From: Anaerolineales bacterium
Lineage (GTDB): Bacteria > Chloroflexota > Anaerolineae > 4572-78 > J111
Direction: 5' to 3'
Length of the DNA stretch: 64,000 bases
NCBI GenBank assembly: GCA_020634855.1
Contig: JACKAU010000008.1
Coordinates: 248,001-312,000 of the forward strand
The notes beneath the pieces were generated by a model that had not been told where the DNA came from, did not search any database, and saw only the letters and a list, made by a program, of their open reading frames with translations. A program made the position numbers and the translations under genes. Positions 36,134-44,858 of this stretch are shown here, piece after piece (within the stretch, counting starts at the first letter, position 1; each line of letters opens with the position of its first letter).

Positions 36134-36176
36134 TTGTACCCTCGCTGTACCCCTATTTTATCATAATTGGGTACCA
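36134..36176 (-). promoter_or_regulatory. GTACCC operator of the XRE-AAA regulator
   Basis: Plus-strand reading TTGTACCCTCGCTGTACCCC, then TATTTTATCATAATTG and GGTACCAAA. Two direct half-sites spaced 11 bp and an inverted third; the minus strand has TATGATAAAAT between them, a likely -10 region. A near copy is at 30811-30852. The site touches the start codon, which fits autorepression. Confidence 0.55.
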
Positions 36177-36318
36177 AAAGGAAGGGGTTTTCTGGTTTAA
36201 TAAAGGTTGAGGGAATATAACCAGACCAAAGCCGGATGTACTCATCTGGCGTAATACTTGTGGGACAGATATGTATCATCTTGCCTGGGTCGAAGCTTCC
36301 TAAAAAAGGAGGACAAAA

Positions 36319-37506
36319 ATGAATGATTCAAACTTGCTGAGATTGATTAGGTTGATAGTTACCGTGATAGTGCTTTTGTCGTTCTGGGTTGGGTGTGGAG
36401 GCGGTCCGCCTGCTCCCGTAGCTGAAGCACCAACAACCACGCCGACAGCCGTCCCACCGACGTCTTCCCCAAAGCTGCCAACTCCAGAGCCAACTTTAGC
36501 CCCTGTACCGCCAACCCCGGAGCCAACGCCGGTTAAACCTACCTCTCAACCGTCAAGTAAGGGGAAGTTGGTGAAGGGGCAAATAACCAGCCAAGCTTTG
36601 GCCGATAATCTCATTGGTGATCCGGCGACACGTAACTATTACGTCTACTTGCCGGCGGGCTATGATACCAGCGATAAACGTTATCCGGTGGTATATGTCC
36701 TCCACGGCTCTTGGGGTAATGAGAACGACTACATCCGACTAGGACCGGACCTGGATAGATTGACTGCCGGCGGCGAAGCAGGTGAGATGATCCTGGTCTT
36801 TCCCAACGCCGATAACAAGTTCGCAGGCAGTTGCTATCTAAGTTCGCCCACGATTGGAGATTATGAGAGCTACATAGTTAAGGATTTGGTGGCTCAGATT
36901 GATACCAACTATCGCACTTTACCTCAGCGCGAAAACCGGGGCATCACCGGTTGCTCGATGGGCGGCGATGGTGCTCTTCACCTGGCCTTGATGTATCCTG
37001 AAGTATTTAGTGTGGCAGCATCGATGTCTGGCCTTTACGATATCGAACATGATCCGCAGTGGGAAACAGATCGGCTTCGATTTGGATTCGAACCGCAGGA
37101 TTTCGACGATCTCTACGATGAGCGATTCTTCGCCCAAGCGGCGGCAGCGGCAGCCAATCCGGACAAGCCGCCCTTTTATTTGGACATGCCCTTTGAAATC
37201 GTGGACGGCAAAGGGAGCATCGTGCCTGAAGTGCGGCAGAAGATAATTGCCGCTGACGTTTTACACGATCTTCCGGATTACCTCAACCAACCCGTTCGAT
37301 TAAACGGTATTCTCATTTACCACGGAACATACGACGGCTCTGCTCCGGTCGAGATCATCCGCAACTTTGACAAGACGCTGACCGAAATGGGCGTGGAACA
37401 CGACTATATTGAGGTCTATGGGAATCACTGTAATCTCGACTGGTCAGTTGTACTCAACTTTATGTCTGATCATTTAGACTTCTCACAAGCGGGTGACCAA
37501 TTCTAA
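36319..37506 (+). CDS. Surface esterase (enterochelin/feruloyl-esterase-like), lipoprotein
   Basis: 395 residues. Hydrophobic N-terminus with lipobox-like WVGCG (Cys about 27), then a Pro/Thr-rich stalk of about 60 residues. The alpha/beta-hydrolase domain of the esterase D/enterochelin-esterase type has VVYVLHGSWGNEND, nucleophile Ser in GCSMGGDGAL, and a C-terminal His in EVYGNHCNLDW. It probably cleaves esters outside the cell; substrate unknown. A strong AGGAGG precedes the ATG. Divergent from the XRE-AAA regulator across 186 bp, so it is a candidate target of it. Confidence 0.85.
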   Translation: MNDSNLLRLIRLIVTVIVLLSFWVGCGGGPPAPVAEAPTTTPTAVPPTSSPKLPTPEPTLAPVPPTPEPTPVKPTSQPSSKGKLVKGQITSQALADNLIGDPATRNYYVYLPAGYDTSDKRYPVVYVLHGSWGNENDYIRLGPDLDRLTAGGEAGEMILVFPNADNKFAGSCYLSSPTIGDYESYIVKDLVAQIDTNYRTLPQRENRGITGCSMGGDGALHLALMYPEVFSVAASMSGLYDIEHDPQWETDRLRFGFEPQDFDDLYDERFFAQAAAAAANPDKPPFYLDMPFEIVDGKGSIVPEVRQKIIAADVLHDLPDYLNQPVRLNGILIYHGTYDGSAPVEIIRNFDKTLTEMGVEHDYIEVYGNHCNLDWSVVLNFMSDHLDFSQAGDQF

Positions 37507-37521
37507 TTTGGAGCGTTAATC

Positions 37522-38376
37522 TTGTTTAGCAACAAACGAGAGACCGATAAGCTCAAATTGATGTGTGTTCTGGCCCACCCCGATGATGAATCGCTGGCGC
37601 TGGGGGGAACATTGGCCAAATATGCCAGCGAAGGGGTTTGGACCTATCTCATTTCAGCTACTCGGGGTGAACATGGCTGGCTGGGGGCTGAAACAGATTA
37701 TCCGGGGCCGGCGGCGCTGGGCAGCCGGCGGGTCGTCGAATTGGCTGCGGCTGCGCAGATTCTCGGTTTGCAAGCGGTCATCTTGTTGGAATACCAAGAT
37801 GGGGAATTGGCTCAGGCTGAGCCGGCCGGGGTGATCAGTCAATTGGTGACGTATTTGAGAAAGCTGCGGCCTCACGTCGTCGTCACCTTTGATCCCTTTG
37901 GCGCATACGGCCATCCCGACCATATTGCCATCAGCCAGTTAACCACGGCGGCCGTCGTCGCTGCCGCCGATCCGCTCTGTGGTCATGTTGACGCGCAGCC
38001 GGCTCACCGGGTCTCAAAACTCTACTACCGCGTGGTAACCCAGACCGAGGCCATTGCCTATCAGGCCGTCTTGGGCGAGTTGGCGATGGAGGTCAACGGC
38101 GTCGAACGCCACTTTGTCGCCTGGCCCGACTGGGCGGTTACCACCAGGCTCGATACATCGGCTTACTGGCCGCAGGTTCGGCAGGCGGTAGCTTGTCACC
38201 AATCGCAGTTGCCGGACCTCCAGACCTTGCAGAACCTACCGGACGACCAGCATCGCCGCTTATGGGGTTCGCAAACCTATTACCGCACCTTTAGCTTAGT
38301 CAATAGCGGCAATCGGGAGGAGGATCTATTTACCGGTTTACGACGGGAATCAGAGCGATTGCGGCGGGGTGATTAA
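37522..38376 (+). CDS. PIG-L family deacetylase
   Basis: 284 residues. The zinc site is visible as LAHPDDESLALGG near the N-terminus and GAYGHPDHIAIS in the middle, as in LmbE/PIG-L N-acetylglucosamine deacetylases. The TTG at 37522 has GGAG eight bases upstream; the alternative ATG at 37561 would cut into the first strand. It starts 15 bp after the esterase gene. The frame continues for 46 codons after the TAA at 38374-38376 (to a TAA at 38516-38518) with protein-like composition, so the stop may be a recent nonsense change. Confidence 0.85.
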   Translation: MFSNKRETDKLKLMCVLAHPDDESLALGGTLAKYASEGVWTYLISATRGEHGWLGAETDYPGPAALGSRRVVELAAAAQILGLQAVILLEYQDGELAQAEPAGVISQLVTYLRKLRPHVVVTFDPFGAYGHPDHIAISQLTTAAVVAAADPLCGHVDAQPAHRVSKLYYRVVTQTEAIAYQAVLGELAMEVNGVERHFVAWPDWAVTTRLDTSAYWPQVRQAVACHQSQLPDLQTLQNLPDDQHRRLWGSQTYYRTFSLVNSGNREEDLFTGLRRESERLRRGD

Positions 38377-38539
38377 GAAGATCGGTTGGCCATCGAACGG
38401 GTTGCGGCTCAAACCAGCCCTGACGAAGTGGTCAGCCTGATGGTCGGAGCTGAAACCGTTCGCGAAATGGGCGTTATCCCTAAGGCTTTGCCTGAGACCG
38501 ATGAAACACAATAAGAAACACCCCTTACTCAGGATGATC

Positions 38540-38690
38540 TCACTGTACCGTCCAGCCGCCGTCGACCATCAAGATTGTGCCTGTAACCAACGCCCCCGCC
38601 GGTGAGGCCAGATAGATGACGGCCCCGGCTACATCCGTGATCGATCCCACTCGACCAATTGGGATTCGGGCGAGGACGCCTTCCCTGTAC
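38540..38690 (-). pseudogene. C-terminal fragment of a short-chain dehydrogenase/reductase
   Basis: The minus strand reads ARIPIGRVGSITDVAGAVIY, then LASPAGALVTGTILMVDGGW and TVQ with a stop at 38540-38542. This is the standard SDR C-terminus. Upstream the frame is lost at a terminator, so only about 50 codons remain. Confidence 0.7.
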
Positions 38691-38735
38691 TTTAAAACGA
38701 AAGACCTCGCCGGGGTCGGAAATCCGCGAGGTCTC
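38690..38735 (-). terminator. Intrinsic terminator of the deoxynucleoside kinase gene
   Basis: On the minus strand AGACCTCGC and GCGAGGTCT (38703-38711 and 38727-38735) form a 9-bp stem, followed by TTTCGTTTT. It lies about 50 bp after the kinase stop. Confidence 0.7.
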
Positions 38736-38786
38736 TTGGTTGAATTACCGGTGATTCAGTTGTTAGACGGTTGCTCTCCGGTGAGC

Positions 38787-39422
38787 TTAAAGGTAGACTG
38801 GCTCAATATTCATTTCAGCCAAGATCTTGTCGCGGATACTGCCAAAATCGGCAGAAGAACGTACAAAATCAAGCCTGTCGGTGTCAATAGTGAGGATGGG
38901 GCAGAGCGTAAAATCCTCAATCCAGGCATTGTAGAGTTCGTTCAACTGTTGCAGATACAGCGGTGAGATATACCTTTCAAAATGGCGACCCCGGCGTTGG
39001 ACTCGCGCGATAAGGGTGGGGATGCTGGCTTTTAAGTACACCACCAAATCGGGTTTAGGGAGAATCTGAACAAATTCATCGTACAGATCACGGTAGAGCT
39101 GGTATTCTTGGTCAGACATTTTGCCCAGGCGATACAGGTTACGGACGAAGATATCGGCATCTTCATAAACGCTGCGGTCTTGAATGACCGAGCCGGGATG
39201 CTGGACCATTTCGCGATGAATGCGAAACCGTCGGGAGAGGAAAAAAACCTGGGAATGAAAACTCCATCGATTCATATCCTGAAAAAACTTTTCTAAGAAT
39301 GGATTGTCATCGACAGCTTCTAAGAAAGGAGACCAATTTAGCTCTTTTGCTAAAAGTTGGGTGAGTGTACTTTTGCCAACGCCCATATTTCCGGCAATGG
39401 TAATAGAGTATTTCTTCATCAT
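38787..39422 (-). CDS. Deoxynucleoside kinase
   Basis: 211 residues of the dNK family. P-loop GNMGVGKST (about 11-19), the substrate-site motif QDRSVYEDAD (about 80-89), and the lid motif RVQRRGRHFERYI (about 139-151). It phosphorylates deoxynucleosides with ATP in nucleotide salvage; a deoxyadenosine/deoxyguanosine preference is likely from resemblance to dAK/dGK. The start is one of two ATGs in a row. Own terminator downstream. Confidence 0.88.
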   Translation of the reverse strand: MMKKYSITIAGNMGVGKSTLTQLLAKELNWSPFLEAVDDNPFLEKFFQDMNRWSFHSQVFFLSRRFRIHREMVQHPGSVIQDRSVYEDADIFVRNLYRLGKMSDQEYQLYRDLYDEFVQILPKPDLVVYLKASIPTLIARVQRRGRHFERYISPLYLQQLNELYNAWIEDFTLCPILTIDTDRLDFVRSSADFGSIRDKILAEMNIEPVYL

Positions 39423-39821
39423 CTTCTCAGTTCTCCTCTAAACTAACGAGATTAAAGATTAATATTCTACCGACTCAGATCTCTATTTCCCCATTATTTG
39501 GCAAAAAGAAAGACCGCTACACCTTGACACCCACGGTTGTACCGGTCTCTAATACCGACTCAAGCTTCAAAACTAGAGTTAGTTATCTTAAAAAAATCGT
39601 CAATTAGTAATTTTAGACAGCGAATTGGGAGCGTTCTCATAATAGGCTTTCAATTTGCCATAGTAGTAATACATTCTCATTATACCACTATATATTGGCC
39701 CTACAAATTTTGAAACCCCTAAATATAGGGGTTTCCCGCTGAGCAAACCTTAAAATTTTGTATTTTCTTAAAAACTGTTAGCTATACTTAAACAAGATAA
39801 TAAACTAACTGCTGTTGGCCG
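39423..39821. other. Spacer with a terminator and a 10-bp palindrome
   Basis: No gene seen. It holds the terminator at 39502-39549 and GAAACCCCTA (39712-39721) / TAGGGGTTTC (39726-39735), a tight hairpin about 90 bp after the plsY stop. The rest is A/T-rich. Confidence 0.5.
39502..39549 (-). terminator. Putative intrinsic terminator downstream of plsY
   Basis: Minus strand: AGACCG...CGGTCT outer stem with TACAACC/GGTGTA inner pairing, followed by TTTCTTTTTG. It separates plsY from the deoxynucleoside kinase gene. Confidence 0.65.
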
Positions 39822-40442
39822 TCAAATTTTTGCAATGTTCTCAGTTTTCTGACCAACTTTACGCTCAGTACCGGCGCGAATGCGAGCAAAGTTTTCCCGC
39901 AAGGCGTAAAACATCACCAGCATGGTCATAACGCTGCCCAGAATGTAAATATAGGGGGTCAAGCCCAATAAGGCTCCAATGGTCAAAACGATGACGCTGC
40001 TGACAGCAACCGAGGTTGACAGAATCGAGGCATAGCGCGTAAACGCCAGACCGAGTAGGCCACAAATGGCGACCATCAAGCCCGCCCAGAAATTGATACC
40101 GCCCACCGTACCTACAGCAGTACCGGCTCCAACGCCCCCTCTAAACCCCAAAAAGATAGAAAAATTATGGCCCAGAACGGCGGCCGGCATCGCCAAAGCT
40201 ACAGTGAGGGGAGAAAAGGCAATTTGAATGAAAAAAATAGGGATGAGGCCCTTCATGACATCGCCTAAAACCGTCAGGCCCGCGGCTAACGGCCCGGCCG
40301 ACCGCAGTACATTGGTGCCGCCGGTACGCCCACTGCCCGAAGCCAGCACGTCGATACCGTACAGGCGGGCCACAATCACCCCAAACGGGATTGAACCACA
40401 CAAATAGGCCACGATAATGGCCACAACTGACCAAATTGTCAT
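39822..40442 (-). CDS. plsY: Acyl-phosphate:glycerol-3-phosphate acyltransferase
   Basis: About 206 residues with five transmembrane helices. The three PlsY motifs are seen: YLCGSIPFG, SGRTGGTNVLR (the GSGNxGATN type with Arg and Gly substitutions), and GHNFSIFLGFRGGVG. It makes lysophosphatidate from glycerol-3-phosphate and acyl phosphate, the first step of phospholipid synthesis. The last motif ends GGVG where GGKG is usual, which is odd. The frame reaches a TTG at 40460; the ATG at 40442 with GGTGGA upstream is preferred. Confidence 0.85.
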   Translation of the reverse strand: MTIWSVVAIIVAYLCGSIPFGVIVARLYGIDVLASGSGRTGGTNVLRSAGPLAAGLTVLGDVMKGLIPIFFIQIAFSPLTVALAMPAAVLGHNFSIFLGFRGGVGAGTAVGTVGGINFWAGLMVAICGLLGLAFTRYASILSTSVAVSSVIVLTIGALLGLTPYIYILGSVMTMLVMFYALRENFARIRAGTERKVGQKTENIAKI

Positions 40443-40613
40443 TGACGCTGTTCCACCCAAAGCAAACTTTATTCAGCCTTTGAGTATATCAAAAAGCGAA
40501 ATGGTGTCAAAAGTAGCTCAAACGAGACAGCTTTGACAATGTGTCTACATCTGCTAAAATCAGGGAGATTCAGTGCATCCAAATTGGGGCGCAAGAAAGC
40601 TTTTGAGGTTTTA

Positions 40614-40675
40614 GAAATTAATCGGGTAACGTATCGGAGCGACAAAGCTTGCTTTGTTATTCCGCGATTAATTTC
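40614..40675. repeat. Nested hairpin upstream of membrane protein genes
   Basis: GAAATTAATCG (40614-40624) pairs with CGATTAATTTC (40665-40675), and ACAAAGC (40642-40648) with GCTTTGT (40651-40657) inside. The 40443-40784 gap has no gene otherwise. Confidence 0.5.
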
Positions 40676-40784
40676 TTAATTGACAATTGCTTTGTCTGTC
40701 AAAGTAAATTTTGACGCTCCTTTCTTGTCTTGTCCGAAATTGGGTTGACTGAGATTGGCAATTTGACCGGAGTAGATTCGCGCG

Positions 40785-41069
40785 ATGACAACATCCAAGA
40801 CCTTTTGGCAAAAGCTCGACGGCCCGCTCAAGGTGGGCATTGCGTTTGCCGTGCTCGGTATTGTGTTGACCATTATTGGCATTTTTCGAGACCCGACGAC
40901 GCCTATTACGGCCTGGTCGCTTAGCGTGGGCAGTTTGATTTCGGGCAGCGTCTGGGGGATTGTGAGTTGGGCTATTGCCACAGCGGCCGTCGAAGTAGAG
41001 GCCGATGTCCAGGCGGCTCAGGCCGAACAGACGGCCACGTTGCCCCCACAAGAGGATGACGCGAACTAG
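40785..41069 (+). CDS. Small two-helix membrane protein
   Basis: 94 residues: hydrophobic helices at about 16-35 (VGIAFAVLGIVLTIIGIF) and 43-66 (LSVGSLISGSVWGIVSWAIA), then an acidic Ala/Glu tail ending PQEDDAN. Not recognised. Its stop lies inside the next gene's start, so the two are translationally linked. Confidence 0.65.
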   Translation: MTTSKTFWQKLDGPLKVGIAFAVLGIVLTIIGIFRDPTTPITAWSLSVGSLISGSVWGIVSWAIATAAVEVEADVQAAQAEQTATLPPQEDDAN

Positions 41070-41472
41070 CCTGGTCGCAAGCGGCCTGGCGGGGTTGGCG
41101 GGAGCAGTGGTTCTAACCATAGCCTGCCTTCTGGTTGTGACGTCAGGTTGGTTTCCGATTTTTATCGAAAACCCACTAGTTATCTGGAGTCTCTTTCTTT
41201 TATTACTGTTCTTTTCGCTGGCGGAAATCCCGGTGATGGTTTACAGCATACGGCGTATCGCTGCCGGCGGTAATCCCAAAGCCAAATACCTGATTTGGCT
41301 GACCAATACCGGTTACATCTTTTTCGCCGCGGTTTACGCCGCGCCCTTTATTTTATTGGCCGGCTCGTCATTTCTGCTCCTAGCGGCCGGAGCCTTGCTC
41401 GGCGCGCTGTCGGTGATCCGATTTATCTCCACTTTAATCTTTTTACCCGGTGATAAGACCTATGAACTTTAG
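41056..41472 (+). CDS. Uncharacterised four-helix membrane protein
   Basis: About 138 residues from the ATG at 41056, overlapping the previous stop by 14 bases; the frame is open back to 41005. Four hydrophobic segments are seen (LAGLAGAVVLTIACLLVVT, VIWSLFLLLLFFSLAEIPV, TNTGYIFFAAVYAAPFILLA, LLLAAGALLGALSVIRFIS). Not recognised. It overlaps the HAD-IIA gene start by 11 bases, so all three form an operon. Confidence 0.65.
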   Translation: MTRTSLVASGLAGLAGAVVLTIACLLVVTSGWFPIFIENPLVIWSLFLLLLFFSLAEIPVMVYSIRRIAAGGNPKAKYLIWLTNTGYIFFAAVYAAPFILLAGSSFLLLAAGALLGALSVIRFISTLIFLPGDKTYEL

Positions 41473-42265
41473 CGAAATCCAAGCTGTAATTGCCGATATG
41501 GACGGTGTCTTGTGGCGTGGCAATTCACCCCTGCCCGGTCTGAAAGAGTTGTTCGCTTTTCTGAACAGCCACCGTATTCCCTATACCCTAGCCACCAACA
41601 ACGCCAGTAAAACGGTAAGCCAATATGTACAGAAATTTGCCCGACTTGGGGTAGAGGTTGAACCAAATACAATTATGACCTCCTCGATTGCGACTGCGAT
41701 GTACCTAAAAAATGAAATTGAGCCAGGCAGCAATGTGTACGTGGTCGGGGAAGATGGTCTCCGTGAGGCCGTGCGCCAGGCCGGCTTCAACATACTGGCC
41801 GATGCCAGCCAGCCGGTGACCGCTGTAGTGGCCGGTATGGACTCACTGTTTACTTATGACAAACTCAAATATGCTACCTTGCTTATCCGGCGCGGCGCGC
41901 GTTTTGTTGGTTCAAATGCGGATCTGACTCTTCCATCTGAGGAAGGGTTGTATCCGGGAACAGGCTCAATTTTGGCCGCTATCGCCGCGGCCACCGATAC
42001 TAAACCGACCGTGATCGGCAAGCCGGAGCGACTAATGTTTGACGTGGCGGTCCAAAGAATGGGTAGCCAACCCGCCACCACCGTCATGATCGGCGACCGC
42101 TTAGAAACCGATATTTTGGGCGCGCAGCGAGCCGGGTTAAAAACCATTCTCGTCACCACCGGCGTCGATAATCAGAAAACGATTCCGGAAAAAGGTGTCC
42201 AGCCCGATCTCGTTCTGAGCGGGATCGATGAATTAGTGGATGTGTGGCAAAGCCAACTAGGTTGA
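41462..42265 (+). CDS. HAD-IIA family phosphatase (NagD-like)
   Basis: About 267 residues from the ATG at 41462. Motif I AVIADMDGVLWRG, motif II TLATNNASKT, motif III IGKPERLMFDVA, motif IV MIGDRLETDILGAQRAG, and the C2-type cap between II and III, as in NagD/p-nitrophenyl phosphatase and phosphoglycolate phosphatase relatives. It removes phosphate from a small metabolite not yet known. Third gene of a short operon after two membrane proteins. Confidence 0.85.
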   Translation: MNFSEIQAVIADMDGVLWRGNSPLPGLKELFAFLNSHRIPYTLATNNASKTVSQYVQKFARLGVEVEPNTIMTSSIATAMYLKNEIEPGSNVYVVGEDGLREAVRQAGFNILADASQPVTAVVAGMDSLFTYDKLKYATLLIRRGARFVGSNADLTLPSEEGLYPGTGSILAAIAAATDTKPTVIGKPERLMFDVAVQRMGSQPATTVMIGDRLETDILGAQRAGLKTILVTTGVDNQKTIPEKGVQPDLVLSGIDELVDVWQSQLG

Positions 42266-42332
42266 GCGGGAGTAAACTACAGCATCCTGCGAAGGCATAG
42301 CCGTATCGAAGGGCGCCGTAAAGCCTCCAACT

Positions 42333-43559
42333 CTATTCCACAATTTCATCCGTCGGCAGCGTAAAGTAAAATGTTGTCCCTTTGGCCCGACCGTTCCCTT
42401 CGGCCCAAATTTCGCCGCCGTGCGCTTCGACAATATATTTGGCAATGGCTAACCCCAGACCGGTGCCGGACTCGTGACCAACACTCCGCGCTCGGTCTAC
42501 TTTGTAAAAACGTTCGAAGATACGGGGCAGATCGTCTTTTGGGATGCCAATGCCGGTATCGGAAATACCCACCACAATCCAGCCCGATTCAACTTCCCGG
42601 CTGCCGAACTCAGTTTGTCCATTCGGCATCTGAGCCGAGACAGTAACGCCGCCTTGTTCGGTAAACTTGATGGCGTTATGAACCAAATTGGTGAAAACCC
42701 GGTTAATCATGGCCTGGTCAACCAGCACGGAAATATCCTCAGGAATTTCAACCTTAAGAGAAAGGTGTTTACGTTCCGCTTGCAACGATAAGCGTTCGAT
42801 TTGGGTTTGAGCAATATCATTCAGCGGAATAGGAGCCATCTTCAAGGGAGCGCGGCCCGACTCAATTAATGACAGGTCTAAAACTTCTTGGGCTAGCTGG
42901 CTCAGGGTATCAACTTGAGCGGCCATCTTTTCAACCAGTTGGGGGGCCATCTCTTTATCGTCGAGCGCGCCGTTGAGCAGTGTTTCAGTGAGCAGTTGCA
43001 GCGAGGCTAACGGGGTTCGCAATTCGTGCGAAATGTTAGTCACAAAATAACGGCGTGACTGGCTAAGTTTTTGAAGTTCGGTGACGTCACTGACGGCCAG
43101 AGCTACGGCCACAATTTCGCGGTTTTCTTTAATGGAGCGGGCATGCGCTTCCAAAACCTTGTCGGCGGCGTTGAAGTACATCGCCGGCATTTTTTCTCCG
43201 GCCAGCGTGTGTTCCACCAATTCATGCAGTTGGTGCTGGCGAGTCCAACGCATCAACGTAATCTCTTCCTTACGGAATTTCCCAAAGATGCGCTTGGCCA
43301 CCTTATTAGCGCTGGAGATACTCCCGTCTCGTTCCACAATAATTAAGCCTTGGGTCGAGGCCGCCAGCAGTTTTTTACGACGAGCATTCAATTCAGCCAA
43401 ATCTCGACGCGTGTCGGTCAACTTGCTCTCCAAACGCATATTTTCGCTGATTTGCAGGTCCAGCTCTTTTTTCTTCTGCCGATACAGGAAAAACTGAATA
43501 GCGAGCAGCAGAGTTAATAAGGCTGTAATTCCCCACCAAACAGTCATACTCAGTTGCAT
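42333..43559 (-). CDS. phoR: PhoR-like sensor histidine kinase
   Basis: 408 residues. One N-terminal transmembrane helix (TVWWGITALLTLLLAIQFFL), a short coiled segment, a PAS domain (GLIIVERDGSISSANKVAKR), HisKA with the phosphoacceptor His in NISHELRTPLASLQ, and HATPase with VHNAIKFTEQGGV, DTGIGIPKDDL and GTGLGLAIAKYIVEAHGG. The layout matches PhoR of Gram-positive type. It lies at the distal end of the phosphate island on the same strand. It probably phosphorylates one or both PhoB-like regulators at 56 and 58 kb. Confidence 0.85.
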   Translation of the reverse strand: MQLSMTVWWGITALLTLLLAIQFFLYRQKKKELDLQISENMRLESKLTDTRRDLAELNARRKKLLAASTQGLIIVERDGSISSANKVAKRIFGKFRKEEITLMRWTRQHQLHELVEHTLAGEKMPAMYFNAADKVLEAHARSIKENREIVAVALAVSDVTELQKLSQSRRYFVTNISHELRTPLASLQLLTETLLNGALDDKEMAPQLVEKMAAQVDTLSQLAQEVLDLSLIESGRAPLKMAPIPLNDIAQTQIERLSLQAERKHLSLKVEIPEDISVLVDQAMINRVFTNLVHNAIKFTEQGGVTVSAQMPNGQTEFGSREVESGWIVVGISDTGIGIPKDDLPRIFERFYKVDRARSVGHESGTGLGLAIAKYIVEAHGGEIWAEGNGRAKGTTFYFTLPTDEIVE

Positions 43560-43624
43560 TTCTTTTCTTCTTAATAGTTGATTTTAGATAGTATAGCATG
43601 AACCCAACAAGGTTCATAGGGTTT

Positions 43625-44152
43625 CTATTTTTGTACTTCCAGATAGACTTTCCAAGAGGCGGGAATTTGGCCGGAAGCAACCAGATAGGTAACGCGCGGC
43701 ATTTTTGGCTCCCAACCTAACTTCATATTGGCTTCATGGGGCGTTCGATTGCCTTTACGCTGGTTACAAGCTGCGCAAGCGCAGATAGTATTGGTCCAGG
43801 TATTTTTGCCGCCCCGGCTGATCGGCAAAATGTGGTCGATAGTAAAATCACTACGCGACAATGATTTATGGCGCTGCTTTTCACCGGCGCGAAGGCCGCA
43901 ATAGCCACAGGTATGATTGTCACGATGCAAAACGGCCTGGCGACTCCAGCGAGCGCCGCGCCGGGGAACATTGATGTAACGTCGCAGCCGGATGACGGTT
44001 GGGATCCGCAGCGTATGCGATACCCCTTGCATCTCAAGCAAGTCGCCGCAGGCAGCTTCGACGCGCCCTTTGAGAATCAGCGCGAGCGCCCTTCTTGAGG
44101 TCACCACACAGAGGGGTTCGTAGCTGGCATTTAGTAATAGGACTCGTTCCAT
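43625..44152 (-). CDS. HNH endonuclease family protein
   Basis: 175 residues. Zn-binding CxxC pairs in HTCGYCG and ICACAACNQRKG bracket the HNH core FTIDHILPISRGGKNTWTN. Family members are often DNA-binding nucleases of housekeeping or unknown role. The ATG follows AAGGATAG. It is unrelated in function to its phosphate-island neighbours. Confidence 0.85.
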   Translation of the reverse strand: MERVLLLNASYEPLCVVTSRRALALILKGRVEAACGDLLEMQGVSHTLRIPTVIRLRRYINVPRRGARWSRQAVLHRDNHTCGYCGLRAGEKQRHKSLSRSDFTIDHILPISRGGKNTWTNTICACAACNQRKGNRTPHEANMKLGWEPKMPRVTYLVASGQIPASWKVYLEVQK

Positions 44153-44642
44153 CGAAACTATCCTTAAAAAACTAAGTGGCTACATTGATGCAACCATTGC
44201 GTTGACAATTTGCCGCGAGCCATCGTGCTAGTGTCCGTTTTCGGCAGGGGCGACCCCATAACCCCATTTTGTAAAATCAAAGGTAAATAATGCAAAATGA
44301 CCCGGCAAATCTAACCGGGCCATCCTCATTATAATCATATCGGGTTAAGTGTGAGTTTCATCTGCCGGCTAAAGTCATATAAAATTAACCAGATGAATTT
44401 TACCTGGTAATTATTAAATCGATGTAATTTTAAAGTTAAGGATTATTTAATTTTGCGTCAAGTTTTATTAATACCAAACCCGCTCCAACCGCAGATGGTT
44501 AATTATTTTTAATATTTTCTTAAATATATTTTTAAGATGAGATCACAAGGGCTTAAAACGAGTCGATTACCCTATATCCTAGAATTTTGGTCATCAATGG
44601 GGTGAACCCATTAAATCTAAGACAAATAAGGAGTAGACCTTG
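44153..44642. other. AT-rich spacer with a possible Pho box and a weak hairpin
   Basis: No gene seen. A short hairpin CCCGG/CCGGG lies at 44301-44319. At 44414-44450 TTAA-like units recur about every 11 bp (44414, 44425, 44436, 44447), like the stronger sites near pstS, but the region is so A/T-rich that chance is possible. It is upstream of the 72-aa gene. Confidence 0.35.
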
Positions 44643-44858
44643 ATGGTAAAATGGGTAGTTGACTGGCCGCAAGCCAAAGCCTTTCATGATTCAATTCGTT
44701 CCAACGCGATCGATGTCATTTGGGCGGTAAAAATGCCCAAGAATTATCCTGAGTGCCGGGTCACTCGCCTGGGCATCGCTAACATCGTCATCACCGATAA
44801 CCAATCCCTGGTTAACGAACTACGCGAAGACGGCGGCGAAGTCCAAATTATGCCTTAG
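44643..44858 (+). CDS. Small hypothetical protein
   Basis: 71 residues from the ATG at 44643 (a TTG at 44640 is also possible), preceded by AAGGAG. Two Trp-containing strands (VKWVVDWPQAKAF, IDVIWAVKMP) and an acidic end. Not recognised. It is convergent with the solute-binding/VWA gene and overlaps its 3' end by four bases. Confidence 0.5.
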   Translation: MVKWVVDWPQAKAFHDSIRSNAIDVIWAVKMPKNYPECRVTRLGIANIVITDNQSLVNELREDGGEVQIMP

